Assembly (NCBI GenBank): GCA_017856435.1
Contig: JAFMFB010000001.1
Span: forward strand, 1 to 64,000
Origin: Burkholderiaceae bacterium
GTDB taxonomy: Bacteria; Pseudomonadota; Gammaproteobacteria; Burkholderiales; Burkholderiaceae_C
DNA: 64,000 bases
Direction: 5' to 3'
Shown here one piece after another: positions 50,844 to 59,955 of this stretch. Numbering within the stretch: the first letter of the stretch is position 1; each line of letters opens with the position of its first letter. Made by a program: the position numbers and the translations under genes. The notes under the pieces are model-generated. The model ran no database searches and was not told the origin of the DNA. It saw nothing but the letters and a program-made list of their open reading frames with translations.

Positions 50844-51545
50844 ATGCGAATCTTGTTGGTTGAAGACGATTTGGTGCTGTCCGATGTCATGGCTCGCAGC
50901 CTGCGTGAGGCCGGCCATCGGGTGGACGCGGCGATGTCCTTGCAGGAGGCAGATCATTACTGGCGGGTTCAGCCGTTTGATGCGGTTCTCCTGGACCTTA
51001 ACTTGCCGCAAGCACAAGTCCCTTCCTCGCCAATGGGCAATGGGCTGGATTTGTTGCGATCGGCCCGCGCCCGTGGTGATCGAACGCCCGTCTTGGTGCT
51101 GACAGCACGTAATCGAACGCAAGAGAGAATTGCGGGCCTGGATGCCGGGGCCGATGACTATCTAGGCAAGCCCTTTGAGCTGGCCGAGGTGGAGGCTCGC
51201 TTGCGGGCGCTGAACCGCCGCAAAATGGACACCGAGGATGTGATGGAAATCGGGCGACTGACGCTGGATCGCCGTCTGCGCCGTTTTGCCATAGATGGTG
51301 CGATGCTCGACCTGCCCGCCCGTGAGTTTGAGGTGCTGTGGGAGTTGGTGTCTCCTCCGGGGCGCGTTGTCAGTAAACGCGCGCTGTCAGACAAACTATC
51401 TGATTTCGAGGAAGCCTTGGCCGATAACGCGCTAGAAGCCTTCATTTCCCGCCTGCGTCGCAAGCTGGGGGGCAGCGGGGTGGGCATTCGCACTCTTCGC
51501 GGGCTGGGCTATGTGGTCGAGGCCGTGGCGCAGGAGGAGGCGTGA
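50844..51545 (+). CDS. OmpR/PhoB-family response regulator of the efflux cluster
   Basis: 233 residues. The receiver domain (1-120) has phospho-acceptor Asp51 (AVLLDLNLP), the acidic pair in VEDD and Lys in LGKPFELAE. A winged-helix DNA-binding domain (about 135-230) ends LRRKLGGSGVGIRTLRGLGY. The segment PQAQVPSSPMGNGLDLL inserts about eight residues after Asp51 compared with typical receivers. It is divergent from czcC across 92 bp, so it probably activates that operon and itself. It overlaps the kinase gene (GTGA). Confidence 0.93.
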   Translation: MRILLVEDDLVLSDVMARSLREAGHRVDAAMSLQEADHYWRVQPFDAVLLDLNLPQAQVPSSPMGNGLDLLRSARARGDRTPVLVLTARNRTQERIAGLDAGADDYLGKPFELAEVEARLRALNRRKMDTEDVMEIGRLTLDRRLRRFAIDGAMLDLPAREFEVLWELVSPPGRVVSKRALSDKLSDFEEALADNALEAFISRLRRKLGGSGVGIRTLRGLGYVVEAVAQEEA

Positions 51546-52963
51546 ACTCAGCAACGCGCCCGGCTCGCATACGATCCAAGCCTTCGCTGCGCGCGCGGGT
51601 GGTGCAGCATGTGCTGTGGCCGTTGGCGCTGACTTGGTTGCTGGGCACTGGCGTGACGGTTGGGGTGGCCTACTTCTATGCGCAAAAAGCCTTTGACCGG
51701 GCGCTGCTTGATGATGCTTTTGCACTGGCCTCGCGGGTAAGGCGCGAAGGCGGCGAGCTGTCGCTGGAGCTGTCCAATAAGGAAATGGGGTCGTTGCTGT
51801 TTGATCAGAGCGAGAACATTTTTTTTGTGGTGCGCCTGGCGGATGGCTCCGTTCTGGCCGGGCACCCGGGCTTGCCGTCGCTCGCGCCGACAAAACCGGA
51901 ACGAGTCCGTTTTGAACAGGTGGTTTATCAGGGCCGGCGCATGCAGAGCGTCACCTTGGCCCAAGAAGAGACAGAGGGGTTACTGATCACGATAGCCCAG
52001 ACGACAGGCAGCCGGGAGGCCTTGTTGAAAAGCGTTCTGGTTTATTCAGTGGTGCCCCAATTGTTGTTGTTGGTCTGGCTGGCGTTTTGGTTGCGCCGCG
52101 CCATCGGAAAGGAAATGCGACCCCTGGCCGAGTTGGAACAATCTCTTGAGCAGAGAGACGCACTGGACCTGACACCGGTGCCGGTTGGGGCCCGATCTTC
52201 TGACCTGGACCGCCTTGCGGACGCAGTTAACGCCTTGTTGGCCAGGGTGGACAAGGGAATGAGGGCGCAGCGTGAGCTCTCAGGCAATGTGGCGCATGAG
52301 TTGCGCACACCCCTGGCGGGTATCAGGGCGTTGGCAAGTTACGGATTGAACCATTCAGACCCCAACGTGTGGCGGGAACAATTGAGCCGCATTGTGACCA
52401 GTGAGGCGCGCGCCAGCCGCATGATTGAGCAATTGTTGGCGCTGGCTTTTGCCGAAGAGGAGGACAGTGCGATCCACGTTGGGGCTGTAAGGCTCGATGA
52501 GCTGGTGCGCGAAGTGGTGCTTCGTTACTTGCCGCAAGCCGATGCCACTGGCGTTGACCTGGGGGTCCAGGGGCTGGAATGTCCGGTGACTGTGCGCGGT
52601 AATGTGTCCTTGATCGAAGGCATATTGGGTAATCTGATCGACAACGCCCTGCGCTATGGACGAGCCACTGAGGGAGCCAGCCTGGTGACGGCTGGGCTGT
52701 TTCTTCAGGAGGGCGTGGTCAAGCTGTCGGTGACAGATAACGGCCCGGGGATGACCAAAGAGCAGTATCAGCTTATGCGACAAAGGGGCGCGCGTGGAAT
52801 TGATTCACAAAGGGTGGGACATGGGGCCGGCTTGGGTCTGGCGATTGTCGCCAAGTTTGCGCAGGTGATGCACGCGGATTTTGAGTTGGGGCCGGGGCCC
52901 CAAGGTGTTGGTGTGACTGCAAGCGTGGCGTGGCCTACTGGCGCTCTCGAGGCTTCAATTTGA
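51542..52963 (+). CDS. Sensor histidine kinase of the efflux cluster
   Basis: 473-residue inner-membrane kinase with TM1 at about 25-47 (VLWPLALTWLLGTGVTVGVAYFY region). The periplasmic sensor (about 48-165) is of the two-component-sensor N-terminal type (DDAFALASRVRREGGELSLEL). TM2 lies at about 166-187, then HAMP, then DHp with His252 (NVAHELRTPLAG) and HATPase motifs NLIDNALRYG (N), DNGPGM (G1) and GAGLGLAIV (G2). The start is GTG at 51542 overlapping the regulator stop. A TTG-started exported protein overlaps its own stop. Confidence 0.93.
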   Translation: MNSATRPARIRSKPSLRARVVQHVLWPLALTWLLGTGVTVGVAYFYAQKAFDRALLDDAFALASRVRREGGELSLELSNKEMGSLLFDQSENIFFVVRLADGSVLAGHPGLPSLAPTKPERVRFEQVVYQGRRMQSVTLAQEETEGLLITIAQTTGSREALLKSVLVYSVVPQLLLLVWLAFWLRRAIGKEMRPLAELEQSLEQRDALDLTPVPVGARSSDLDRLADAVNALLARVDKGMRAQRELSGNVAHELRTPLAGIRALASYGLNHSDPNVWREQLSRIVTSEARASRMIEQLLALAFAEEEDSAIHVGAVRLDELVREVVLRYLPQADATGVDLGVQGLECPVTVRGNVSLIEGILGNLIDNALRYGRATEGASLVTAGLFLQEGVVKLSVTDNGPGMTKEQYQLMRQRGARGIDSQRVGHGAGLGLAIVAKFAQVMHADFELGPGPQGVGVTASVAWPTGALEASI

Positions 52964-53661
52964 TAAAACAGTTCTTGATTTTGGTGATGGGGTTGTGGCT
53001 TGGCACTTCAGCTTGGGCGGCGCGCCCGTTTATCACGGATGATGCGCGCCTGGCCACGGCGGGCAGTTGTCAATTGGAAAGCTGGGGTCGCTGGCTTGCA
53101 GAAAGCCATGAGTTCTGGGCCTTGCCGGCCTGCAACCCGACTGGCAATCTTGAAGTCACATTGGGGGGCGGACAGACCTGGGTCGCTGAGGGCGAGCGCA
53201 CCTCGGATTCGGTCCTGCAAGTCAAGACCCTATTCAGACCGCTTTCAACCAACGACTGGGGCGTGGGCCTGGCTGTTGGCGAGATGCGCCTGACCGCCAC
53301 ACCGGCGGATGCCCTTCGTCAAGGCAATACGTATGCTTATCTGCCGATCACGGTGTCACTTCGCGACGATCGCGCCTTGGTACACGCCAACCTGGGCTGG
53401 CTACGTGATAAGGGTACTGGGGTCCAGCGGCTGACCTGGGGGTTGGGGCTGGAGTCCCAGCTCATCACCCCTCGGCTGTCATGGATGGCAGAGGCTTTTG
53501 GTGACGAGCTGAACCGGCCCTGGTGGCAGATCGGCCTGCGCTGGTTTTGGCTGCCAAACCTGTTGCAAATCGATGCCACTTTGGGGCGTCAGTCTGGCGG
53601 CGAAAGCGATAGTCGGTGGATGTCCCTAGGGCTTCGTTGGACGCCGGCCCGAATTTTTTAG
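52960..53661 (+). CDS. Exported protein of unknown function coupled to the sensor kinase
   Basis: 233-residue protein with a signal peptide (FLILVMGLWLGTSAWA, cleavage before ARPF). The mature part is rich in Trp and alternating polar/hydrophobic strands (LGWLRDKGTGVQRLTWGLGLE, WWQIGLRWFWLPNLLQID) and ends in LGLRWTPARIF, a C-terminal aromatic pattern typical of outer-membrane beta-barrels. The start is taken as TTG 52960, which overlaps the kinase stop (TTGA) with GAGG 9 nt upstream. Translational coupling to the two-component system suggests a role in metal handling at the outer membrane. No named family recognised. Confidence 0.75.
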   Translation: MIKQFLILVMGLWLGTSAWAARPFITDDARLATAGSCQLESWGRWLAESHEFWALPACNPTGNLEVTLGGGQTWVAEGERTSDSVLQVKTLFRPLSTNDWGVGLAVGEMRLTATPADALRQGNTYAYLPITVSLRDDRALVHANLGWLRDKGTGVQRLTWGLGLESQLITPRLSWMAEAFGDELNRPWWQIGLRWFWLPNLLQIDATLGRQSGGESDSRWMSLGLRWTPARIF

Positions 53662-53688
53662 CCTTAATCATAGGAGAATTGAACCATC

Positions 53689-54105
53689 ATGAACCCATTA
53701 CATGCAAAGGCTTGTATCAGTCTGGTTTGTAGTCTGCTACCGGCGGCCGCGTTGGCGCAGACCGGAGCGGCGCTTAAAGCTGGGGAGCTGGTGTATCAAG
53801 AGACGTGCATGGCCTGTCATGGCAATGGCGTTGCCAATGCCCCCCGCTTTGGTGATAAGAAAGCCTGGGCCAAACTGATCAAGGAGGGGCAGGTCCCGCT
53901 CACAGTTGATGGCTGGATCGGCGTTCGTGGCATGCCGGCCAAGGGCGGGCGCGCTGAATTGCAGCTGGAGGAGTTTGCACGAGCTACGGCCTGGATGGCC
54001 AATGCAGCGGGCGCCAACTGGAAGGACCCGGATGTGAAATTAATGGATCAAATCCGCAAGCTTGAGGGCCGGCGACAAGCTGCTGCAAAAAAACGTGGCA
54101 ACTGA
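53689..54105 (+). CDS. Class I c-type cytochrome, periplasmic
   Basis: 138 residues. The signal peptide ends about ALAQ (residue 24). The haem motif CMACH (Cys40, Cys43, His44) and probable axial Met82 (RGMPAKGG) give His/Met ligation, as in cytochrome c5 / CytC_dom. A Lys/Arg-rich tail (RKLEGRRQAAAKKRGN) follows the domain. AGGAGAATTG precedes the ATG. It lies 27 bp after the exported protein, so it is probably in the same unit; its electron partner is unknown. Confidence 0.9.
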   Translation: MNPLHAKACISLVCSLLPAAALAQTGAALKAGELVYQETCMACHGNGVANAPRFGDKKAWAKLIKEGQVPLTVDGWIGVRGMPAKGGRAELQLEEFARATAWMANAAGANWKDPDVKLMDQIRKLEGRRQAAAKKRGN

Positions 54106-54286
54106 AAGTCGTTGCGCTTTTAATCAACGGGTGCAAGGGCTACCCCAATGACTTTGCTGTTTGCGAGAAAGTACAGTCTTCAAGGCTTGGCAGGGCGGGC
54201 GTTAACGAATTTACCGAATTGCGCTGGATCACCATGCAGACGGCGCGGCGTTACTATCCGTTTTGAGTACAACCCGACCCTGATAA

Positions 54287-55570
54287 CTAAAGGCCGCGAA
54301 GCTCGCTGGCCCGCAAAATTCTTGAGCAGCCAATGAGATAGGCAGCGGTGCGCAGACTGACGCCTTTTTCGTGCGCAAGTTGCCAGACCGCGGCAAATGC
54401 CTGAGCCATGTGCTGGCCCAGCCGTTCATTTACTTCCTGTTCACTCCAGTAATAGCTTGCCTTGTTCTGAACCCATTCGAAATAGCTGACCGTAACGCCG
54501 CCAGCATTGGCCAGGACATCGGGCACAACCAACACCCCTCGCTCTTGGAAAATGTCATCGGCTTGTGGGGTGGTTGGGCCGTTGGCGCCCTCCAGAATTA
54601 GCCGGGCTTTTACCCGTGATGCGTTGTGCTCGGTCAATTGACCCTCAAGCGCTGCCGGAATCAGGATGTCGCAATCCACCTCCCAGAAGGCCTCCGTTGT
54701 TAGGGTTTGGGTGCCTGCCAGATCCGCAAGACTTTGACGCGCGTTTTTTTTGCGCTCCAGCAAGGCATCGATATCGAGGCCGCCCTCTGAAAAAATCGCG
54801 CCCGAGCGGTCCTGAACTGCAACCACTTTGGCGCCTGCTTGAGAAAACAGCCTGGCTGCAACACTGCCTACATTGCCCAAACCCTGTACGGCCACGCGAG
54901 CGCCAGGCAGTCGCATTTTCAGCTGCGCCAGGGCCAGCTGGCCGACTGTGAACACGCCACGGCCGGTGGCCTCCTGGCGGCCCAGCGAGCCGCCTAATTC
55001 GACGGGCTTGCCGGTAACGACCCCGTTGACGGCCAGCCCGGTTTGTCTTCCATAGCTGTCCGCCATCCACGCCATGACCTGTTGGTTAGTGCCCACATCC
55101 GGCGCGGGGATGTCTGTATCGGGGCCGATCATCGGTGCAATTTCTTGGGTATAGCGCCGGGTAAGCCGCTCGAGTTCGCCATGTGAAAGCATGTGTGGAT
55201 CAACCCGCACCCCCCCTTTGGCGCCCCCAAAAGGCAAATTGAGGGTGGCATTTTTGACGGACATCCAAGCGGCTAAGGCCATCACCTCAGGCAGGTTGAC
55301 AGAGGGGTGGTAGCGAACCCCGCCTTTTCCTGGCCCTCGGGCGGTGTTATGCAGCACCCGATAAGCTTCAAAATGAACTGTGTTCCCGTTGTCCATACGC
55401 ACAGGCACATCGACGATCAGGCTCCGCTCAGGGCGTTCGAGCGAGGCAAACCAGGGCTCCAGATCAGGCAAGTGCGGCTTGACCCGCTCAAGCTGCTGGA
55501 CAAAGTTGCCCCAGGGCCCTGCCTGATTAATCGACAGGTAGGAGAGTTCGGAGCTTGTAGTCACTGACAT
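54287..55570 (-). CDS. gdhA: Glu/Leu/Phe/Val dehydrogenase (glutamate dehydrogenase type)
   Basis: 427-residue hexameric amino-acid dehydrogenase, most likely NAD-dependent glutamate dehydrogenase. The substrate domain contains [12 protein letters not shown] and the catalytic-lysine segment [14 protein letters not shown]. The dinucleotide domain contains [32 protein letters not shown] and [19 protein letters not shown] are strongly conserved in GDH. It is transcribed leftward and divergent from mnmG. The 181-bp gap between it and the cytochrome gene holds no recognisable gene or terminator. Confidence 0.93.
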   Translation of the reverse strand: MSVTTSSELSYLSINQAGPWGNFVQQLERVKPHLPDLEPWFASLERPERSLIVDVPVRMDNGNTVHFEAYRVLHNTARGPGKGGVRYHPSVNLPEVMALAAWMSVKNATLNLPFGGAKGGVRVDPHMLSHGELERLTRRYTQEIAPMIGPDTDIPAPDVGTNQQVMAWMADSYGRQTGLAVNGVVTGKPVELGGSLGRQEATGRGVFTVGQLALAQLKMRLPGARVAVQGLGNVGSVAARLFSQAGAKVVAVQDRSGAIFSEGGLDIDALLERKKNARQSLADLAGTQTLTTEAFWEVDCDILIPAALEGQLTEHNASRVKARLILEGANGPTTPQADDIFQERGVLVVPDVLANAGGVTVSYFEWVQNKASYYWSEQEVNERLGQHMAQAFAAVWQLAHEKGVSLRTAAYLIGCSRILRASELRGL

Positions 55571-55724
55571 TGCGATGCCAGCATAACACTCTCGTTCTGT
55601 GAGTGGGCTTGATCAAAGCTATGGTCTCCCGCAGAAATCGCCTTCCAGCTAAAATTCGCACCCTATTGATCCTTTAGATCAACTTAACCAGAGGGCCTGC
55701 GGCTATTCGCGGCCAAGTCATTCC

Positions 55725-57698
55725 ATGCTTTACCCTCAAGAATTTGATGTCATTGTCGTTGGCGGGGGCCATGCAGGTACCGAGGCTGCGTTGGCGGCTG
55801 CGCGCATGGGCTGCAAGACCTTGCTGCTGACGCACAACATCGAAACCCTGGGACAGATGAGCTGCAACCCTTCAATTGGGGGCATTGGCAAAGGGCATCT
55901 GGTCAAGGAGGTGGACGCGCTGGGCGGGGCCATGGCCCTGGCCACCGATGAGGCGGGCATTCAGTTTCGTATTCTCAACAGCTCCAAAGGCCCTGCGGTG
56001 CGCGCCACCCGAGCCCAAGCCGACCGTATTCTGTACAAGGCCGCCATCCGCCATCGTCTGGAAAATCAGCCCAACCTCTGGCTGTTTCAGCAGGCGGTGG
56101 ATGACCTGATGGTGTCTGGCAACCGGGTGGTAGGCGCAGTGACTCAGGTGGGCATCCAGTTTCGTGGCCGCACCGTGGTCCTGACCGCCGGTACTTTTCT
56201 GGACGGCAAGATCCACGTCGGCCTGAACAACTATGCCGCCGGGCGCGCAGGAGACCCACCGGCAACCAGCCTCTCACACCGGCTCAAAGAATTGAAGTTG
56301 CCCCAGGGACGCCTGAAAACTGGCACGCCCCCACGCATCGATGGCCGCAGCATTGACTTTTCCCGCTGCATCGAGCAGCCGGGTGATGGCATGCCGGGGG
56401 GTGTCCATGAGGGCGTGTTGCCGGTGTTCAGCTTTGTTGGCAATGCCGCCATGCATCCGCAACAACTGCCCTGCTGGATCACCCACACCAATGAGCGCAC
56501 CCATGAGATCATCCGCGCCGGTTTTGATCGCAGCCCCATGTTCACCGGCAAGATCGAAGGTGTGGGTCCGCGCTACTGCCCGAGCGTGGAAGACAAGATC
56601 AACCGGTTTGCCGACAAGGAGAGTCACCAGATTTTTCTTGAGCCCGAGGGCCTGACCACCCATGAGTATTACCCCAACGGCATTTCGACCAGCCTGCCTT
56701 TTGATGTGCAGTACGCCTTGGTGCGGTCGATGCAGGGCCTTGAAAACGCGCATATTTTGCGGCCGGGCTATGCCATCGAATACGATTACTTTGACCCACG
56801 CGAGCTGAAAAGCAGTTTTGAAACCCGGCAAATTGAGGGCCTGTTTTTTGCCGGCCAGATCAACGGCACCACGGGCTACGAGGAGGCGGCGGCGCAAGGC
56901 CTGTTTGCCGGTATCAATGCTGCCCTGCAGAGTCGGGCTCAGGCCCCCTGGCTGCCACGGCGCGACCAGGCCTATTTGGGGGTTTTGGTGGATGACCTGA
57001 CGACGCAAGGGGTGACCGAGCCCTACCGCATGTTTACCAGCCGCGCCGAATTTCGTCTGCAGCTGCGCGAGGACAACGCCGACATGCGACTCACCGAAGC
57101 TGGTCGCCAGCTCGGCCTGGTGGATGATGCCCGGTGGCAGGCGTTTTGCCGCAAGCGCGACGCTGTTTCACGTGAAACCGAGCGGCTGAAATCCACCTGG
57201 GTGAACCCCCGCATCCTCACTGACGCAGAGGCGCAGCGGGTTTTGGGCACCAGCCTTGGTCGCGAATACAGCCTGTTTGATCTTTTGCGCCGGCCGGATG
57301 TGAGCTACGCTGGCCTGATGTCAATCAATGGCGGGAAATATCTGGTGGACGATGTTTCACGTGAAACCCTTGGTGATCTGGCCGGGGCCGTCGTCGAGCA
57401 GGTGGAGATTGCCGCCAAGTATTCAGGCTACATTGACCGTCAAAAGGACGAGGTTGAGCGGGCGGCCACCTATGAAGGCTTGAAATTGCCGGCCGATCTG
57501 GACTACATGCAGGTCAGTGCCCTGTCCATTGAGGCGCGCCAGAAGCTGCAAAAGCATCGACCTGAAACCTTGGGGCAGGCCTCGCGCATTTCGGGCATTA
57601 CGCCGGCCAGCGTCTCTTTGTTGCTGATCCATCTTAAAAAGGGCGGCTTCAGAGGATTTGCCAGGTCCGAAGACGCGCTCAGCGGGCATTCGGCATGA
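55725..57698 (+). CDS. mnmG: tRNA uridine-5-carboxymethylaminomethyl modification enzyme MnmG (GidA)
   Basis: FAD-dependent partner of MnmE in wobble-uridine modification. 657 residues. FAD-binding starts [21 protein letters not shown] (about 8-28), the GidA signature is [26 protein letters not shown] lies in the second FAD region, and the C-terminal tRNA-binding helical domain has [18 protein letters not shown]. Two parS-type sites lie inside the coding sequence. It begins the mnmG-rsmG-(LysE)-parA-(hydrolase)-parB cluster. Confidence 0.97.
   Translation: MLYPQEFDVIVVGGGHAGTEAALAAARMGCKTLLLTHNIETLGQMSCNPSIGGIGKGHLVKEVDALGGAMALATDEAGIQFRILNSSKGPAVRATRAQADRILYKAAIRHRLENQPNLWLFQQAVDDLMVSGNRVVGAVTQVGIQFRGRTVVLTAGTFLDGKIHVGLNNYAAGRAGDPPATSLSHRLKELKLPQGRLKTGTPPRIDGRSIDFSRCIEQPGDGMPGGVHEGVLPVFSFVGNAAMHPQQLPCWITHTNERTHEIIRAGFDRSPMFTGKIEGVGPRYCPSVEDKINRFADKESHQIFLEPEGLTTHEYYPNGISTSLPFDVQYALVRSMQGLENAHILRPGYAIEYDYFDPRELKSSFETRQIEGLFFAGQINGTTGYEEAAAQGLFAGINAALQSRAQAPWLPRRDQAYLGVLVDDLTTQGVTEPYRMFTSRAEFRLQLREDNADMRLTEAGRQLGLVDDARWQAFCRKRDAVSRETERLKSTWVNPRILTDAEAQRVLGTSLGREYSLFDLLRRPDVSYAGLMSINGGKYLVDDVSRETLGDLAGAVVEQVEIAAKYSGYIDRQKDEVERAATYEGLKLPADLDYMQVSALSIEARQKLQKHRPETLGQASRISGITPASVSLLLIHLKKGGFRGFARSEDALSGHSA
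57164..57179. promoter_or_regulatory. parS centromere-like site 1 (inside mnmG)
   Basis: TGTTTCACGTGAAACC matches the universal parS palindrome TGTTTCACGTGAAACA at 15 of 16 positions. It lies inside mnmG, about 3.3 kb from parB. Confidence 0.9.
57353..57368. promoter_or_regulatory. parS centromere-like site 2 (inside mnmG)
   Basis: A second copy of TGTTTCACGTGAAACC, 189 bp after site 1 and in the same reading frame of mnmG (both encode V-S-R-E-T), so the protein carries a duplicated VSRET motif imposed by the DNA element. Confidence 0.9.
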
Positions 57699-57759
57699 GC
57701 CATGCGGCGCATTGCCTGGCGCCAAGCCCCAACTGGCGCCCCTATGTCTTTTCGTGCGA

Positions 57760-58455
57760 ATGAAAACTGACCATTTGGCGCGGGAGTTGGAAGACGGCTT
57801 GCGGGACTTGGGGCTGCCTTTGTCCGGCCAACAACAAAGCCAGTTGCTGGCTTATCTGGATCTGATCCAGAAATGGAATCGGGTTTACAACCTGACCTCA
57901 GTGCGCGCTCCAGAGGAAATGCTTACACACCACCTGCTTGACAGTCTGGCTGTGATTAACCCCCTGCGCCATCAGTTGTCGGGTCGCAATCCAGTGGCCG
58001 GGCGAGGTTTTTGTCTGCTGGATGTGGGCTCGGGGGCCGGGTTGCCCGGAGTCGTCATTGCCATCTGTTGCCCTGATATTGAAGTGAGTTGTGTGGACGC
58101 GGTGGCCAAAAAGGCCTCATTCATCCAGCAGGTGGCCATCAGCTTGCGCTTGCCCAACCTCAAGGGCCTGCATGCTCGGGTTGAAAGCCTGGGCGGTGGC
58201 TATGACGTTGTCAGTTCTCGCGCCTTTGCCTCGTTGGCAGACTTTACCGCCTGGTCGTCTTCGGCGCTGGCGCCGCAAGGGCTTTGGCTGGCAATGAAGG
58301 GGCACGAGCCGTTGGAGGAGATGGCCGCCTTACCTGCGGACGTCAAGGTGTTCCACGTGGAACACCTTCAGGTTCCCGGGCTGGCGGCGAGTCGCTGCAT
58401 CGTCTGGTTGGCCAAAGGCCCGAACCAGGCCGACTGTGCAACACGGGCTTCCTAG
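57760..58455 (+). CDS. rsmG: 16S rRNA (guanine527-N7)-methyltransferase RsmG (GidB)
   Basis: Methylates G527 in the 530 loop of 16S rRNA; its loss gives low-level streptomycin resistance in several species. 231 residues. YLDLIQKWNRVYNLTSVR and HHLLDSLAV form the N-terminal part. The SAM motif LLDVGSGAGLPGVVIAI and the catalytic-region motif VVSSRAFASLADF are present. ATG 57760 is used because it starts the conserved domain. The 3' end contains a parS site that is read through as protein (VFHVEHLQ). Confidence 0.95.
   Translation: MKTDHLARELEDGLRDLGLPLSGQQQSQLLAYLDLIQKWNRVYNLTSVRAPEEMLTHHLLDSLAVINPLRHQLSGRNPVAGRGFCLLDVGSGAGLPGVVIAICCPDIEVSCVDAVAKKASFIQQVAISLRLPNLKGLHARVESLGGGYDVVSSRAFASLADFTAWSSSALAPQGLWLAMKGHEPLEEMAALPADVKVFHVEHLQVPGLAASRCIVWLAKGPNQADCATRAS
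58349..58364. promoter_or_regulatory. parS centromere-like site 3 (inside rsmG)
   Basis: TGTTCCACGTGGAACA is a perfect 16-bp palindrome fitting parS TGTTNCACGTGNAACA. It is embedded in the rsmG 3' end, about 2.2 kb upstream of parB. Confidence 0.92.
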
Positions 58456-58505
58456 GCGCCGGCAATTCCTGGCTTAAACTCTGGCCTTCATATTTTGGGT
58501 TTTTG

Positions 58506-59120
58506 ATGTTTGGTGTCGCTGACTACGGCGCTTTTGTGGCCGCCGTCATCATTTTTCTTTTGATTCCGGGTCCCGGCAATCTTGCTCTGATCACCTCTAC
58601 CGGTAAAGGCGGCGTGACAGGGGGGCTGGCTGCCACCCTTGGCATCATTGCCGGAGACCAGGTTCTGATGTGGGCTGCCGTCGCCGGGGTTGCGGCGTTG
58701 TTGCTGGCCTCACCCAATGCCTTTGCTGCCGTGCAGTGGCTGGGAGCCGCCTACCTGGCTTGGCTTGGCGCCAAAATGCTGCTGGCCAAACCCGGTGCCG
58801 CCCCGATCCTAACCATCCGAGCCGGCCACTATTTTCGTCAGTCGATGATGATTACCTTGCTCAACCCCAAGGCGATTGTTTTTTATATGGCGTTCTTCCC
58901 GCTATTTGTTGATCCCGCACGGCATCAGGGCTTGACCACTTTTGGCTTGATGGCGTTCACCATTGCCGTTCTGACTTTTATCTACGGTCTGGTGGCGACC
59001 TTGCTGACCTATTACCTGGCAGAGCACTTGCGGACCCATCCGGTGGTCGGGCAGCTGCTGGAAAAACTGGCCGGCCTGTGCCTGATCGGCTTTGGGCTTC
59101 GCCTGGCATTGACTAAATAA
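58506..59120 (+). CDS. LysE/RhtB-family amino-acid exporter
   Basis: 204-residue inner-membrane exporter with about six spans. The N-terminal signature IPGPGNLALITSTGKGG and GAAYLAWLGAKMLLA and LLNPKAIVFYMAFFPLFVDP are diagnostic of the LysE family (homoserine/threonine/lysine-type efflux). The ATG at 58506 starts directly at the family N-terminus; an upstream start would run through rsmG. It lies between rsmG and parA, 13 bp before parA. Confidence 0.93.
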   Translation: MFGVADYGAFVAAVIIFLLIPGPGNLALITSTGKGGVTGGLAATLGIIAGDQVLMWAAVAGVAALLLASPNAFAAVQWLGAAYLAWLGAKMLLAKPGAAPILTIRAGHYFRQSMMITLLNPKAIVFYMAFFPLFVDPARHQGLTTFGLMAFTIAVLTFIYGLVATLLTYYLAEHLRTHPVVGQLLEKLAGLCLIGFGLRLALTK

Positions 59121-59133
59121 GGGACTCCGCCTC

Positions 59134-59919
59134 ATGGCCAAAATCTTTTGTGTTGCCAACCAAAAAGGCGGCGTCGGCAAAACCACCACCACCGTCAACC
59201 TGTCGGCGGGCCTAGCCAAGATTGGCCAGCGGGTTTTGATGGTGGACCTGGACCCCCAGGGCAATGCCACCATGGGCTCAGGCGTTGACAAGCGCCAGCT
59301 CGAACTCAGCGTCTACGATGTATTGCTGGGGGAGGCGTCGATTGCCCAGGCGCGCACCCAAAGCGACAAGCTTCAGGAGGCCGGCTATGGCTATGACATC
59401 GTGGGCGCCAACCGAGAGCTTGCCGGCGCCGAGGTGGAGCTGGTTGATGTGGAGCGAAGAGAGCGCCGCCTGAAGCAGGCTATAGAAGAAGTTAGTGCAA
59501 ACTATGATTTTGTCCTGATTGATTGTCCGCCATCGCTCTCGATGCTCACCCTCAACGGCCTGTGCAGCGCCCATGGGGTGATTGTTCCAATGCAGTGCGA
59601 ATACTTTGCCCTGGAGGGGCTGACTGACTTGGTCAATACCATCAAACAGGTGCATGCGAATCTGAACAGGGAATTGGCCCTGATCGGATTGCTGCGGGTG
59701 ATGTTTGACCCTCGAATTACCCTGCAGCAGCAAGTGAGCGAGCAGCTCAAGGGCCATTTTGGCGACAAGGTCTTTGATACGGTGATCCCGCGCAATGTGC
59801 GGCTGGCCGAGGCGCCCAGTTATGGGCTTCCTGGCCTGGTGTTTGATGCGTCCTCCAAGGGCGCGCAGGCTTACCAGGCCTTTGCGCAGGAAATGGTCGA
59901 GCGAATCGATCGGATGTAG
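59134..59919 (+). CDS. parA: Chromosome-partitioning ATPase ParA (Soj)
   Basis: Walker-type ATPase that drives segregation of ParB-parS complexes. 261 residues. The deviant Walker A KGGVGKTTT begins at residue 11, DLDPQGNATMGSG follows, and Walker B is in FVLIDCPPSLSMLTLNGL. No N-terminal DNA-binding extension is present, so it is a chromosomal Soj-type rather than plasmid type Ia. It lies in the mnmG-rsmG-parA-parB order, 13 bp after the LysE gene. Confidence 0.96.
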   Translation: MAKIFCVANQKGGVGKTTTTVNLSAGLAKIGQRVLMVDLDPQGNATMGSGVDKRQLELSVYDVLLGEASIAQARTQSDKLQEAGYGYDIVGANRELAGAEVELVDVERRERRLKQAIEEVSANYDFVLIDCPPSLSMLTLNGLCSAHGVIVPMQCEYFALEGLTDLVNTIKQVHANLNRELALIGLLRVMFDPRITLQQQVSEQLKGHFGDKVFDTVIPRNVRLAEAPSYGLPGLVFDASSKGAQAYQAFAQEMVERIDRM

Positions 59920-59955
59920 GCGGGGCTGCCAGCAAGGTTGCCTGCTCTCAGTTCC

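Noticed and set aside
54106-54286. Small gene or terminator between the cytochrome c and glutamate dehydrogenase genes
   Set aside because: Short frames there lack ribosome-binding sites and recognisable sequence; no hairpin with a T run is visible.
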